From Ignavibacteriales bacterium (GTDB lineage: Bacteria; Bacteroidota; Ignavibacteria; Ignavibacteriales; Ignavibacteriaceae): a DNA stretch of 33,465 nt. The translations under genes were made by a program, and so were the position numbers. Below the pieces are notes generated by a model. That model saw only the letters and a list, made by a program, of their open reading frames with translations, was not told the DNA's origin and did not search any database. Positions 23,833-32,109 of this stretch are shown piece by piece. Positions within the stretch are counted from its first letter, which is position 1. Each line of letters opens with the position of its first letter. The DNA is taken from assembly GCA_016182615.1 (NCBI GenBank), contig JACPGF010000145.1:1-33465 (forward strand), given 5' to 3'.

Positions 23833-24068
23833 ACCTGCCCCCACATAGTGCGGCCATACGGCGAGTAGTGATACCTTGCCACAACCGCGTTGGTTTGGCT
23901 AACAATTCAGAACATGGAAATAATTATTGCCATTACATAAGTATTCTAGTATATACCCATTATAGCTATTTTACTATTATTCCATTTATTTAATCACGTG
24001 AGTATCGTTTTGAAGTTTTATTAAAAAAACTGTTGACTTTAACAAGAAATTTTCAAAATAAATGCAAC

Positions 24069-24490
24069 CTATTTTAAATAAATCATTTTACGCACTTCAC
24101 ATTCAGACCCAAACATTTTCACTAAAAAAAACTGAGTAGATGGCCAATTGTTGTCCCCCTTACATTCGAATAGCTTTGGGTTTAGACTATACTTTCCAGG
24201 AAATACTTTATCATGAACAATTAGTTCAATATTGTTGCCAGCTATATTTAAAAAAACAGACTTAAGACAGTTGTATCTTTTATTATTATACTGTAATAAG
24301 GTGGGGCATCAAAATCGTTATCTCGCTCAATTTTTGCAAAACTCCAACGATTGCTCTTAAACCCAAGCGGCTGATTTAGATGCAGAGCACTAATAGAATC
24401 TATAACTGCACAAGCTAATGATTCAACACAGGTCTTCGGTTTTTGTGCGAAGCATATATTAATTAAGACCAAGAAAAAAAATATCCTCAT
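24069..24490 (-). pseudogene. Small secreted protein after Rhs tip A (candidate immunity), frameshifted at a T7 run
   Basis: The first frame (24490 down to 24248, 80 aa) begins with a signal peptide (MRIFFFLVLINICFAQ) and a Cys-containing helix (KTCVESLACAV), then strands (PPYYSIIIKDTTVLSLFF). It stops at a run of seven T (bases 24256-24250, minus strand). Moving back one base after that run opens a further 59 codons that read naturally: LNIAGNNIELIVHDKVFPGK, SLNPKLFECKGDNNWP, STQFFLVKMFGSECEVRKM and a stop at 24069. The reconstructed protein is about 140 residues. It lies 13 bases after the Rhs tip stop. A signal peptide suits an immunity protein guarding the periplasm against a cell-wall enzyme, but this is inference from position. 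The family is not recognised. Confidence 0.65.
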
Positions 24491-24503
24491 TTAATTTCGT
24501 TTC

Positions 24504-25922
24504 CTATTTATATTGTATTCCAAATGCATATGGCCAATCTAAAATTGTTTGACGAGAAAAACCGATATTGTTCCCATAAAAATTATTTAAGTATTTCATG
24601 GATGTAACTCGAATAGGATGATTCATTCCAATTTTGCTTAAAACTATACTTTGTCCATTCATATCACGACCAATACCAATGCCAACATGTACAGGATTGC
24701 CAGCCGCATCAAGCCATACAATTGGCTCCCCAGTGGAATAAGTACCAAGAAAATCTTTAGCAAATGCCTTACAGTCGTAAGTCGCTGGGTCAAATTCTAC
24801 CCCCAAACTCTTCATTTGCTCGCTTAAACCTTTAGGCACACCAGCATAGTCAGTGTTATAAGCCCCCTCTGTTAACATTTTATTTGTTAAATACTTTCCA
24901 TAAGCACCATATGCTGCCATCGTGGTTATACTACTTACATACCCATTCAGTGCACCCATCATGGCACCTTGCAAAGCATTGCCATTAAAACTGCCTTGTA
25001 CACCACCACTAACCGCACCACCAATTGTAGCAGCGGGTACAGGGGACATATACAAACCAGCAACAGAACCAGCAATACCACCCGCTACACCTGCTGCCGT
25101 TGATTGTCCAACTAAGCCCAAATCTACCTTACCATTGTTAAAATACAACTGATTCCCAACACTTCCCGTAGCCCCACCCACTGCACCCCCGACAGTACCG
25201 GCAGCAACCGCATATCCTGCTGTGCCTGCTTTTGCTAAATACCCAGCGGCAATACCACCGGTATTGTAGCCCAACCAAGCAGACCCTGCTGCAATACCCC
25301 CCGATGCTAATGCATCTTTACCCCAATTATTTGTTGAAAGCCCGTGTTGAACGTAACCCGTTACAAATGCAACACTACTTACTATTAAATCATCAATTCC
25401 GAACCAAAGACCTGTTGGGTCTGTGCGCGATACCGGGTTATTGCCGCAATAGGCATAAGCCGCGTACCCTTGCCCGGCAGGGTCTGCGCCATAGAAGATG
25501 CCGAGATCGGCATCATACATCCGTGCACGGAAGTTATACAGCCCGGTTTGCTCGTCAAACTCTTGACCCGTAAAGCGGTACTTCAGGTTTTGCGAAACTT
25601 GCGCCCACATGGTGCGGCCGTACGGCGAGTAGTGATACCGTGCCATGACAACATTGCTTTGGCTTATCAGTACCCGTGTGGAACCAAGATGATCCCTAAC
25701 CACAAAATACCAATTAGTATTGTCTTTCACGGCAATTAATCCGTTTTGCCCGTACACGTACAGCCTTGTGTTGGTTCCACCGTCATCATATTCCACCAAG
25801 GGGTAATCGCTTAACCCCCTGATGTAAGATGTTTTTTCCGGCTGCCCGCCCATGGTTATCCGGGCTACCCTTTCACCTGAACCGCCATATTTAAAAACAG
25901 TTTGATCCGAATTTCCATTCAA
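24504..25922 (-). CDS. Rhs C-terminal tip A with NlpC/P60-like toxin domain (orphan, 5'-truncated)
   Basis: The 3' part of an Rhs polymorphic-toxin gene. Residues 1-170 are Rhs core: VYGQNGLIAVKDN, YFVVRDHLGSTRVL, ARYHYSPYGRTMW, YRFTGQEFDEQTGLYNFRAR, MYDADLGIFYGADPAGQGYA and NNPVSRTDPTGL. A Gly/Ala-rich hydrophobic region follows (205-345). The last 110 residues carry ATYDCKAFAKDFL (Cys384) and GNPVHVGIGIGRD (His412), spaced and framed like the Cys and His of NlpC/P60 peptidases. It is therefore probably a peptidoglycan amidase/peptidase toxin. The frame stays open upstream of the TTG at 25922 (SYDPYFNLPRTIL, DANGNTKPVAI) until a TAG at 25992-25994, where relatives have Tyr (IQYDANGN). Rhs similarity then continues to about 26025. 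Most of the normally 1,000+ residue Rhs shell is missing. Confidence 0.75.
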   Translation of the reverse strand: MNGNSDQTVFKYGGSGERVARITMGGQPEKTSYIRGLSDYPLVEYDDGGTNTRLYVYGQNGLIAVKDNTNWYFVVRDHLGSTRVLISQSNVVMARYHYSPYGRTMWAQVSQNLKYRFTGQEFDEQTGLYNFRARMYDADLGIFYGADPAGQGYAAYAYCGNNPVSRTDPTGLWFGIDDLIVSSVAFVTGYVQHGLSTNNWGKDALASGGIAAGSAWLGYNTGGIAAGYLAKAGTAGYAVAAGTVGGAVGGATGSVGNQLYFNNGKVDLGLVGQSTAAGVAGGIAGSVAGLYMSPVPAATIGGAVSGGVQGSFNGNALQGAMMGALNGYVSSITTMAAYGAYGKYLTNKMLTEGAYNTDYAGVPKGLSEQMKSLGVEFDPATYDCKAFAKDFLGTYSTGEPIVWLDAAGNPVHVGIGIGRDMNGQSIVLSKIGMNHPIRVTSMKYLNNFYGNNIGFSRQTILDWPYAFGIQYK

Positions 25923-26025
25923 AATGGTGCGTGGCAGGTTAAAATACGGATCGTAACTTATCGCTACAGGTTTCGTGTTACCGTTTGCATCCTACTGGAT
26001 GTCGGCTGTTAATAATCCAATTGGA
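25923..26025 (-). pseudogene. Upstream Rhs remnant with nonsense mutation
   Basis: Reads GLLTADIQ, then TAG (25992-25994), then DANGNTKPVAISYDPYFNLP, in the same frame as tip A. The TAG replaces the Tyr of the expected IQYDANGN. Rhs similarity is lost beyond about 26025. Confidence 0.65.
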
Positions 26026-26026
26026 T

Positions 26027-26215
26027 CTATGTTGCTGTTACTTGGGACATAATATTTCCATCTGGCAGAATTGTTATATCTTTTACCCTCTTATTGTTTA
26101 GTGTGTATTATCTTTTAACTTCCCCAAAAGGATTATATGACGATAGAAAAACTAAAATATGGACTAAACTGAAAACAAGGAATTTTTGTACTTCATATCT
26201 TTTCATTTTGTCCAT
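26027..26215 (-). pseudogene. Possible remnant of a small secreted protein
   Basis: From ATG 26215 (or 26206) one frame reads MDKMKRYEVQKFLVFSLVHI and LVFLSSYNP, signal-peptide-like. It is interrupted by a TAA at 26108 and continues in the same frame with RVKDITILPDGNIMSQV, which resembles a single beta-propeller-type repeat (ITILPDGNI). It may be the fused start of a different exported gene, joined here to the Rhs tip. Weak call. Confidence 0.3.
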
Positions 26216-26243
26216 ACTCGGATGTGCAGCTAAACTGAATATA

Positions 26244-26747
26244 TCATGGTGAGAATTCCAAATCAATAATTTTCATTTTTTTTAATGGCAAAACAGTTGA
26301 CTCTACTATAAATCTTAACGCTTCATCATTTGGTAATTGTCCTTTAGCATCATTATTGGTTGCATTTAAATCAGCAAATACACTAATGCGCATTACACTT
26401 GATTTTTGTGGGTAAATTATAAGCTTAGTTGGTTCCACCTTTATACTTTTAATTTGAGAATGCCTGAATGAAATTAAAATATCATTGGTATCTACCATAA
26501 TTGTATCGCAACTATTATTATAAATGGTCAAACTAATACCTGAAAAATATTCATGTGATACTGTAAAATAACCTGCTGAGATTTTTATCTTTATATCGTT
26601 GTTTTCAGATTTTACAAATAATTCATGGACCTGTTCTCCAGATAATCGATAAACCCGGTAAGGTTGGGAGCATCCGATAAAAAATAGAAAAAGAAAGACT
26701 ATTCTTGTTGCTGAAAGAATATTTACCGGTTTATTTATATATTTCAT
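26244..26747 (-). CDS. Lipoprotein after Rhs tip B (candidate immunity protein)
   Basis: A 167-residue protein starting at ATG 26747, one base after the Rhs tip B stop (TAA-C-ATG). An alternative ATG at 26759 would overlap the upstream gene. A hydrophobic leader (RIVFLFLFFIGC) ends in a lipobox-like Cys26, so the mature protein is probably lipid-anchored. The rest is beta-rich (YFTVSHEYFSGISLTIYNNS, DTIMVDTNDILISFRHS, KLIIYPQKSSVMRISVF), like a single Ig-type domain. I do not recognise the family. Its near-overlap with the toxin tip is typical of toxin-immunity pairs, and that is the only basis for the proposed role. Confidence 0.6.
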   Translation of the reverse strand: MKYINKPVNILSATRIVFLFLFFIGCSQPYRVYRLSGEQVHELFVKSENNDIKIKISAGYFTVSHEYFSGISLTIYNNSCDTIMVDTNDILISFRHSQIKSIKVEPTKLIIYPQKSSVMRISVFADLNATNNDAKGQLPNDEALRFIVESTVLPLKKMKIIDLEFSP

Positions 26748-27773
26748 GTTAATGTCCATAAATAAGAAATAATTGATCTGCTGCCCATTCTACATTACCT
26801 GGCGTATAGTAGCAACCCATGCCCATAGATAATTGTACCCGAAGCGCATCTGAAAAAACCTCAGCCCAACCAACAGCTGAATTCTGGTAAAAATGAGCAG
26901 TTTCATTTAAATAAACATAATTTTCATATGCCGGGTTATCTGCGCCTGGTACATATAAGTTCCTGCCAAAGGCAAATCCTCGTGTATAACTGATCGCATT
27001 TTGCAATACATTCAGTATTCCTCCAGAGCGATATATGGGCTTATAATTACCCATTCCATTACCAACAGCGCTAAAGTCATCATCCATTTTCTTTAATCGC
27101 TTTGCAACATCTTTTGAAGGAGTAGTAGCCGATCCAAAAATCGAAATCATTGTTGCCGCTTCAATTGCACCGTGTTTTACTCCCTGTCCCATTCCACTTA
27201 CCATACCTTCAAATATGTTTTGACCAGACAATCCGGCTGTTACTGCCCCCGTAATTCCTCCAGATACTGCGCCTCTAAAACTCTCATGAACAGTTTCTCT
27301 AAGAATGTTTCCAAAAGAGCCATCTGTCTTTGCTGAATATCCTGGCAATAAACCACCGACCACGCCGCCTGCGATCATTCCTAGTGCCCCTTTCATAGTC
27401 ATTGATTCACCACTGGCTGCCGTAGTTGCTGCATATGTAACAGATTTTGTTAATACATTATATGCCATATTGTTTGCTAAAGAACCTCCTATCGCACCCA
27501 TTCCGGCTGAAACTGCTCCTCCAAGCACCCAAGCCCAACTGCTTTTCCAAAACCCGACCATGTCCAAGCATTTGCAGCCTCCATACTATATAAACTCCCG
27601 CCGAGTGTTCCTCCAATTGCAGCACCAATTATTATCGGCATCCAAAAGAATTTCCCATCCTTATCAACCCGCATCACCGGGTTATTGCCGCAATAGGCAT
27701 AAGCCGCGAATCCTTGCCCAGCGGGGTCTGCACCGTAGAAGATGCCGAGATCGGCATCATACATGCGCGCACG

Positions 27774-27795
27774 TGGCAAAGCCATTCCTTTGGAA
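27774..27795. repeat. Palindromic insertion (type b) in Rhs tip B
   Basis: Identical to the 22-base insertion at 23725-23746 in fragment C, at the equivalent place; absent from the copy at 25466-25690. It adds the residues SSKGMALP to the translated frame. Confidence 0.68.
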
Positions 27796-27862
27796 GAAGT
27801 TTTATAGCCCTGTCTGTTCGTCAAACTCCTGACCCGTAAAGCGGTACTTCGGGTTTTGTGAA

Positions 27863-27881
27863 ACCTACCTGCTGTAGGTAA
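27863..27881. repeat. Palindromic insertion (type c) in Rhs tip B
   Basis: 19 bases with the perfect stem ACCTAC/GTAGGT around CTGCT, the same insertion and site as in fragment C (23814-23832). Confidence 0.68.
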
Positions 27882-27923
27882 ACCTGCGCCCACATGGTGC
27901 GGCCGTACGGCGAGTAGTGATAC

Positions 27924-28405
27924 CTTTTGCGTGAAGAAGAAATATTTTAAATGCCCCTAACAGGGTATTCTTATGTCTATAGATAACTATTTAATTCTTC
28001 TGGTTAATTCTAGAATGATATTCGGCATCACTTAATATTAGAAGTCCCTTCAACTAGCACAATATTACCTAACAAAACTAAATAAGATATTTGATGTTTA
28101 CAAATTAAATTATTCCATTAGCTCCTGATCAACAGCAAATTGCAATTATCACAAATAGCTATTGCGAAATTTCGTTCTATACATATGCAATAAAATTGCA
28201 CTTGAAAATAGACACAGAAAAAAAAGTCATTGTTCGTTTTTTTTCAACTCCCGCAATTTAGAGTTTCGAGGTGAAGTTTGACTAAGGACTGGTATGTATA
28301 AAAAAGTTATTCAATAAACTCATTTAATTTCCCTATTGGCAAAAAAAGTTTTGTATTTTTGCAATTACAGTTCTGCTTTTTTAACACGGAAAAACATACA
28401 GGCGC
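27924..28405 (+). promoter_or_regulatory. Gene-free region with candidate promoter of the pilin operon
   Basis: About 480 AT-rich bases separate the decayed Rhs tip from the pilin operon, with no convincing open frame on either strand. TATTTTTG at 28354-28361 matches the Bacteroidota -7 box TAnnTTTG. A TTG at 28336 lies upstream, but about 4 bases closer than the canonical -33 position. This lies 45-70 bases before the first prepilin start and is the only promoter-like element I can point to. Confidence 0.38.
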
Positions 28406-29773
28406 ATGAAATTTTACAGAGGAAACATGGTTCGTAAAACAGGAAACGAGGACGGCTACTCGCTTACAGCCGCGCTGTTTGTGCTTGTTGTGGTTACTAC
28501 TGTTTTTACCGGCTTACTTTCCACTGTACTATTTTACAATAACCTTGCCACCCGGGAAGCCCGGAAGTATCAGCTTGCCCTTGCCTGCTATTCGGTTGTG
28601 CAGCAGCAGCTTACCCATGCAGTATTGCCGCCACGGCAAACCATATACTTGCAGGATTCAACACGCGTTGATACGTACACTGGCAATTTTGGCCTCTACC
28701 CTGTTATCCGGGCAAGGGCAATTAAGGGTAACGACACGGTGGCAAAGGGATACATGATTGGCTCTGCAACAGATTCGGCATTTTCCTACGCGCTCACTTT
28801 CAGCGACCCCAACTTCAGGGGCAGTGTTGTGGGCGAAACTAGAATTACCGGTGATATTTGCGCGGTAACAGACAAGATAACCGCCTCGCAGATATACGGT
28901 ATTGCTCCATCATCTGGCAGGTATCTTAACGGCACTATCCGCGTTAAAAAAAACATTCCTGAAAAACTTTACGATGAAACAAAAGTTGCCAATCTCTTCG
29001 AACTGCTTAGCAGCCGCGACCAGAGCCATGTTTTCAAGGGTGACTGCGGCATTACACCGGAAAATAAAGCTGACCTTTTAGTTTGGGATACACTTTTTGT
29101 AACCGGCAGCCTAACTTTCTCCGGTGATATCGATATAAGCAAATGCAGTACACTGAATATATTTGCAAGTGGCAGTATCATGTTTTCTGCTGCCTCACGC
29201 GTAACCGGCAACTATTGCACCCTGTTTTCCGACACCTCAATAGTTGTTGAAGAAAACTGCCGGATAAACAATATAGCTTGTGTTTCCGCGGCTACCATCG
29301 ACATCAGCCCGAACAGTGAACTTGCCTGTTTCCAGGGAATTTCGAAATCCGGTATCAGCGTTAAAAATGCATCACTGCTTTTCCCCTCGCTGTTAATGGT
29401 ATATTACGATAACGGCAACAAGTCCTATCAGGACCGTAACCCGGAGCTTACCATTAACGGCTCATCGGTAAACGGTGAACTTGCTTTGCTTTGTTCATAC
29501 ACCAATATTTCAAATAACCGCAGCCGTATTTTTATCGATAAGGAAAGTACCGTGCATGGAGTTGTCTATTCGGAAAATCACTTAACTCCCGAAGGGGCAA
29601 TTAACGGTTCGGTGTACACCAACGCTTTGTGGTTTGTAAAGGAACCAACCATTTACAAGAACTGGTTGGTAAATACGCGCGTTAACCGTACCCTGTTAGA
29701 TAAGAACATGCTTACAACGCCCTACTATAGCGGGCAAACTAATTACTATGTCGTTGGCGGAATGAAACCATGA
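28406..29773 (+). CDS. Minor prepilin-like protein with large C-terminal domain (PilX/GspK-like)
   Basis: First gene of the operon. A short basic/acidic leader ends in NEDG, followed by YSLTAALFVLVVVTTVFTGL, a class III signal (prepilin) sequence cut after Gly. The usual Glu at +5 is replaced by Ala, as in tip-located GspK-type pseudopilins. The 410-residue body is rich in short strands with ladder-like spacing (ISKCSTLNIFASGSIMFSAA, CTLFSDTSIVVEENCRI), suggesting a right-handed parallel helix or stacked sheet. Start 28406 gives a 17-residue leader. ATG 28427, preceded by AGAGGA, gives a 10-residue leader and is an equal candidate. The stop overlaps the next start by ATGA. The protein may sit at the pilus tip; surface binding is only inferred. 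Confidence 0.8.
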   Translation: MKFYRGNMVRKTGNEDGYSLTAALFVLVVVTTVFTGLLSTVLFYNNLATREARKYQLALACYSVVQQQLTHAVLPPRQTIYLQDSTRVDTYTGNFGLYPVIRARAIKGNDTVAKGYMIGSATDSAFSYALTFSDPNFRGSVVGETRITGDICAVTDKITASQIYGIAPSSGRYLNGTIRVKKNIPEKLYDETKVANLFELLSSRDQSHVFKGDCGITPENKADLLVWDTLFVTGSLTFSGDIDISKCSTLNIFASGSIMFSAASRVTGNYCTLFSDTSIVVEENCRINNIACVSAATIDISPNSELACFQGISKSGISVKNASLLFPSLLMVYYDNGNKSYQDRNPELTINGSSVNGELALLCSYTNISNNRSRIFIDKESTVHGVVYSENHLTPEGAINGSVYTNALWFVKEPTIYKNWLVNTRVNRTLLDKNMLTTPYYSGQTNYYVVGGMKP

Positions 29774-30108
29774 TGCATTGCGAACAGGGATATACTATCA
29801 TGGAGGCTCTCGTGAGCATCGTGCTTATCGGCTTGCTTATAACATTGTCCCTCGTTTTTTTTAACATGCTTTTTAATTCCCCGCTCATGGGCAAAAAAAG
29901 TGAGGCACTCCTGCTGGCAAAAAATGAGATGGAATATTGCCTGCATAGCATAGGTCTTAACGATACTTCATATTCAAACCGGTATGGCACTATCCGGATT
30001 GACCGCAATTGCCAAAAGACCGACAGCCTGATAATATTCACGGTAAAAGCTATACTGCTGAAAAACAACAAGCAAATAGTAGAGTTTTATGCAAGCCGAA
30101 AAGAATAG
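29770..30108 (+). CDS. Minor prepilin (PilV/GspI-like)
   Basis: A 112-residue protein with leader MMHCEQG, then YTIMEALVSIVLIGLLITLS: a prepilin N-terminus cut after Gly, with Glu at +5 needed for fibre assembly. The C-terminal domain is small (about 80 residues, GTIRIDRNCQKTDSLIIFTV). It starts on the ATGA overlap with the previous gene and ends 20 bases inside the next, so all are translationally coupled. The I/V subtype is inferred from position and size. Confidence 0.82.
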   Translation: MMHCEQGYTIMEALVSIVLIGLLITLSLVFFNMLFNSPLMGKKSEALLLAKNEMEYCLHSIGLNDTSYSNRYGTIRIDRNCQKTDSLIIFTVKAILLKNNKQIVEFYASRKE

Positions 30109-30646
30109 AGAATCTGGAAACGGCTTCACTTTGTTTGAAACTCTTATCGGGATAAACCTCTCGTTTATTCTGGTAACAGCCGTATTCGGTTTTTACCTGC
30201 TTACAGTAAAATTCAGTTCAGCCGTTAGAAATGGTGTTGAAAACCACGGGCAATACGTGCTTGCCCTTAACGGGTTAACTACTATGCTTAATACTGCAGA
30301 CCGTATATACCTGGGAAGTGCCGGTAATAAAACATGGATTTACAGCCAACAAAAAATTCTCATAGATTTTTCGGCAAGCAGTATCAACTGCTCAGGTGAA
30401 GCATTATTTAACAAGCCCGATTCATTTATGGTACATATCCGGTTTATAAATGGGACGGAAACGCTTCTGCAAAACGGCCGGGAAATAAAACAGAATACCG
30501 GTTTGTTGAACGGGGACAATACAAACTCAACCATAGATGTTATTCATCTTTTTGTTTATAAATCGGGAACGTTATACAACTGGTATTATGCAGCCCCGTC
30601 ATTTGCAGTTAACCGTTTTGTCAATACTAAAATGCAGCCCCGATGA
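30089..30646 (+). CDS. Minor prepilin (PilW/GspJ-like)
   Basis: A 185-residue protein with leader MQAEKNRESGNG and the mature start FTLFETLIGINLSFILVTAV: Phe at +1 and Glu at +5, a standard type IV prepilin N-terminus. The globular part has repeated strands, with no recognisable binding domain. Overlap of 20 bases with the previous gene and an ATGA overlap with the platform gene tie it to the operon. The subtype call is from order and size. Confidence 0.84.
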   Translation: MQAEKNRESGNGFTLFETLIGINLSFILVTAVFGFYLLTVKFSSAVRNGVENHGQYVLALNGLTTMLNTADRIYLGSAGNKTWIYSQQKILIDFSASSINCSGEALFNKPDSFMVHIRFINGTETLLQNGREIKQNTGLLNGDNTNSTIDVIHLFVYKSGTLYNWYYAAPSFAVNRFVNTKMQPR

Positions 30647-31686
30647 AAAAGATCTCAAGCAAAGAAGTCTTCGAATTTAACCGCCTGCTGGGCCTGCTGC
30701 TATTCGCACGCATGGGTTTTGTGCCCTCGCTGGAAATTATCGTGCAGAAAACAAAAAATGAAAATTTCAAAGTAGTACTCAAATCGATAATTAAAGATAT
30801 AAAAAGCGGCAGCGGTATAGCTTCAAGTTTTGCAAAGTATCCACAACTGTTTACCGACGTGTACCTTGCCGCCTTGAAAGTAGCCGAGGAAACAGGACAG
30901 ATTACCGATGTTCTCAATGAATTCGTAACATACAACGAAAAAATGAACCGTCTGAAGGGGAAAGTAGTAACGGCTCTCCGGTATCCGTTGTTTGTGCTGT
31001 TTGTTGCTATTGCAACTTTACTTTTCATGGTGTTTTTCCTTATCCCGAGTTTTCAGGGAGTCTTTGCATCCACGGGCAAACCCCTGCCCGCGCTAACGGA
31101 AACCATAATTAGTATTACCGGATTTATCCAAAATCATTTTGCTGTTTTGTTTTTCAGTACTGCAATGGTTATTTTTCTAAGTGTAAATTATTTTCGTAGG
31201 GAAGAAAACCATGAGGTGTTGTATAAAGCGGTGTTATCCATGCCGGTCATCTCTAAGATTTATATAGCGAATATCCTTACCCGGTTTTCATTGAATATGC
31301 ACATATTATTAAAGAACAAGGTGACGCTGACAGATTCGCTGAAAATTGCTAAGGCAACTACAAAGAATAAAATGTTTCAACGAGAAATCGATTCCCTTGT
31401 TAAGCGATTGTATAGAGGTGAAAGCATAACCGCTAAAACAAATGATTCGGCTTTTTTTGATATCACGTTTACAAAACTGCTGTTTGTAGCCGAAGAAAGC
31501 GCAGAACTCGATAAAGCGTTTTCACTTATAGCAGAGTTTTACACGAGCCAGTTTGACAATATGCTCGACGCGGTTATCTCGATGCTGGAACCGGCTTTAA
31601 TACTGTTCATTGGCGCTATTGTAGCTGTTGTATTAATCGGTATGTATCTGCCGATGTTTGAATTGGTTAATAATTTTGGGTTTTAA
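30643..31686 (+). CDS. Type IV pilus/type II secretion inner-membrane platform protein (PilC/GspF family)
   Basis: The membrane platform that couples the assembly ATPase to pilin extraction. Two GspF repeats are visible. The first (about 12-130) has LLLFARMGFVPSLEIIVQKT and the hallmark SGSGIASSFAKYPQLF, with LKVAEETGQI. The second (about 205-335) has ILTRFSLNMHILLKNKVTLTDSLKIAK and LLFVAEESAELDKAF. Three hydrophobic helices lie at about 107-130, 155-175 and 315-338 (ALILFIGAIVAVVLIGMYLPMF). The length of 347 is slightly short of the usual 400 because the N-terminal extension is missing. No ATPase, PilM/N/O or secretin lies in the window. Confidence 0.92.
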   Translation: MKKISSKEVFEFNRLLGLLLFARMGFVPSLEIIVQKTKNENFKVVLKSIIKDIKSGSGIASSFAKYPQLFTDVYLAALKVAEETGQITDVLNEFVTYNEKMNRLKGKVVTALRYPLFVLFVAIATLLFMVFFLIPSFQGVFASTGKPLPALTETIISITGFIQNHFAVLFFSTAMVIFLSVNYFRREENHEVLYKAVLSMPVISKIYIANILTRFSLNMHILLKNKVTLTDSLKIAKATTKNKMFQREIDSLVKRLYRGESITAKTNDSAFFDITFTKLLFVAEESAELDKAFSLIAEFYTSQFDNMLDAVISMLEPALILFIGAIVAVVLIGMYLPMFELVNNFGF

Positions 31687-31687
31687 C

Positions 31688-32107
31688 ATGTTTAAAAAAT
31701 TACATTCACATTTCCGCGAAGAAAATGGCTATTCGCTCACCGAACTGCTGGTGGTTCTTGTTATCATCGGCATACTTGTTTTGCTGGCTCTGCCGCGCCT
31801 GATGCCGATTGTAACTAAAGCGAAAGCCACGGAAGCTAAACTCGCGCTAAAACAATTATATCTCCTCGAGAAATCTCATAAATTCGAATTTGATAAATAT
31901 TCGGATAATTTAGCAGAGATTGGTTTCGAGCAGGAGAAGCTTATTTCGGAGGGCGGAACTGCGCGCTACAAAATTACCATAACTGTTAATGAATTAAAAT
32001 CGTTTAAAGGTATCGCAACTTCCGTTGTTGACTTTGATAATGACGGTGTATTTAACGTGTGGGAAGTTAATGAAACAGGAATAATAAAAGAGACAACCCC
32101 GGACTGA
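31688..32107 (+). CDS. Major type IV pilin/pseudopilin (PilA/GspG-like)
   Basis: A 139-residue prepilin. The ATG at 31688 is preferred to the upstream TTG because it lies directly after the pilC stop and gives a normal leader (MFKKLHSHFREENG). The mature start YSLTELLVVLVIIGILVLLA has Glu at +5, then PRLMPIVTKAKATEAKLALK. The globular domain contains FDNDGVFNVWEV, like the calcium-binding loop of GspG pseudopilins (DxDxDG-type), and this favours a secretion-type pseudopilus. It is the most conserved pilin of the set and the likely main fibre subunit. Confidence 0.88.
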   Translation: MFKKLHSHFREENGYSLTELLVVLVIIGILVLLALPRLMPIVTKAKATEAKLALKQLYLLEKSHKFEFDKYSDNLAEIGFEQEKLISEGGTARYKITITVNELKSFKGIATSVVDFDNDGVFNVWEVNETGIIKETTPD

Positions 32108-32109
32108 TC

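Larger units (their letters stand above)
23652..23912 (-). pseudogene. Rhs core fragment (fragment C) with three palindromic insertions
   Basis: The DNA aligns with the intact Rhs core copy at 25466-25690, from the ADPAG segment back to the region just before RYHYSPYGRTMW. It carries three extra pieces: about 26 bases at 23687-23712, 22 bases at 23725-23746 and 19 bases near 23814-23832. Each is palindromic and the reading frame is destroyed. No toxin domain follows. Beyond 23912 the similarity to the intact copy fades. Confidence 0.72.
26749..27923 (-). pseudogene. Rhs C-terminal tip B, frameshifted and carrying palindromic insertions
   Basis: Rhs similarity begins at 27923 (YHYSPYGRTMWAQ) with nothing upstream, so this is an orphan tip. 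Two palindromic insertions (27863-27881 and 27774-27795) break the core frame. The surviving frame (27893 down to 27489) reads RARMYDADLGIFYGADPAGQ and NNPVMRVDKDGKFFW, then a Gly-rich region. At the A-run GGAAAAGC (minus strand, 27546-27543) the sense moves by -1 into the frame 27567-26749, giving GFWKSSWAWVLGGAVSAGMG and a long Gly/Ala-rich pretoxin region. The final domain (NPAYENYVYLNETAHFYQNS, VGWAEV, YYTPGNVEWAADQLFLIYGH) resembles metal-protease-like Rhs tails in which HExxH has become NETAH. The tip is probably inactive. A lipoprotein gene follows directly. Confidence 0.72.

Noticed and set aside
24922-25739. Plus-strand frames across Rhs tip A
   Set aside because: Low-complexity shadows of the Gly/Ala-rich region and of the conserved Rhs core.
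27305-27832. 175-codon plus-strand frame over Rhs tip B
   Set aside because: Long only because the opposite strand is Gly/Ala-rich and its core part is conserved DNA; no start context.
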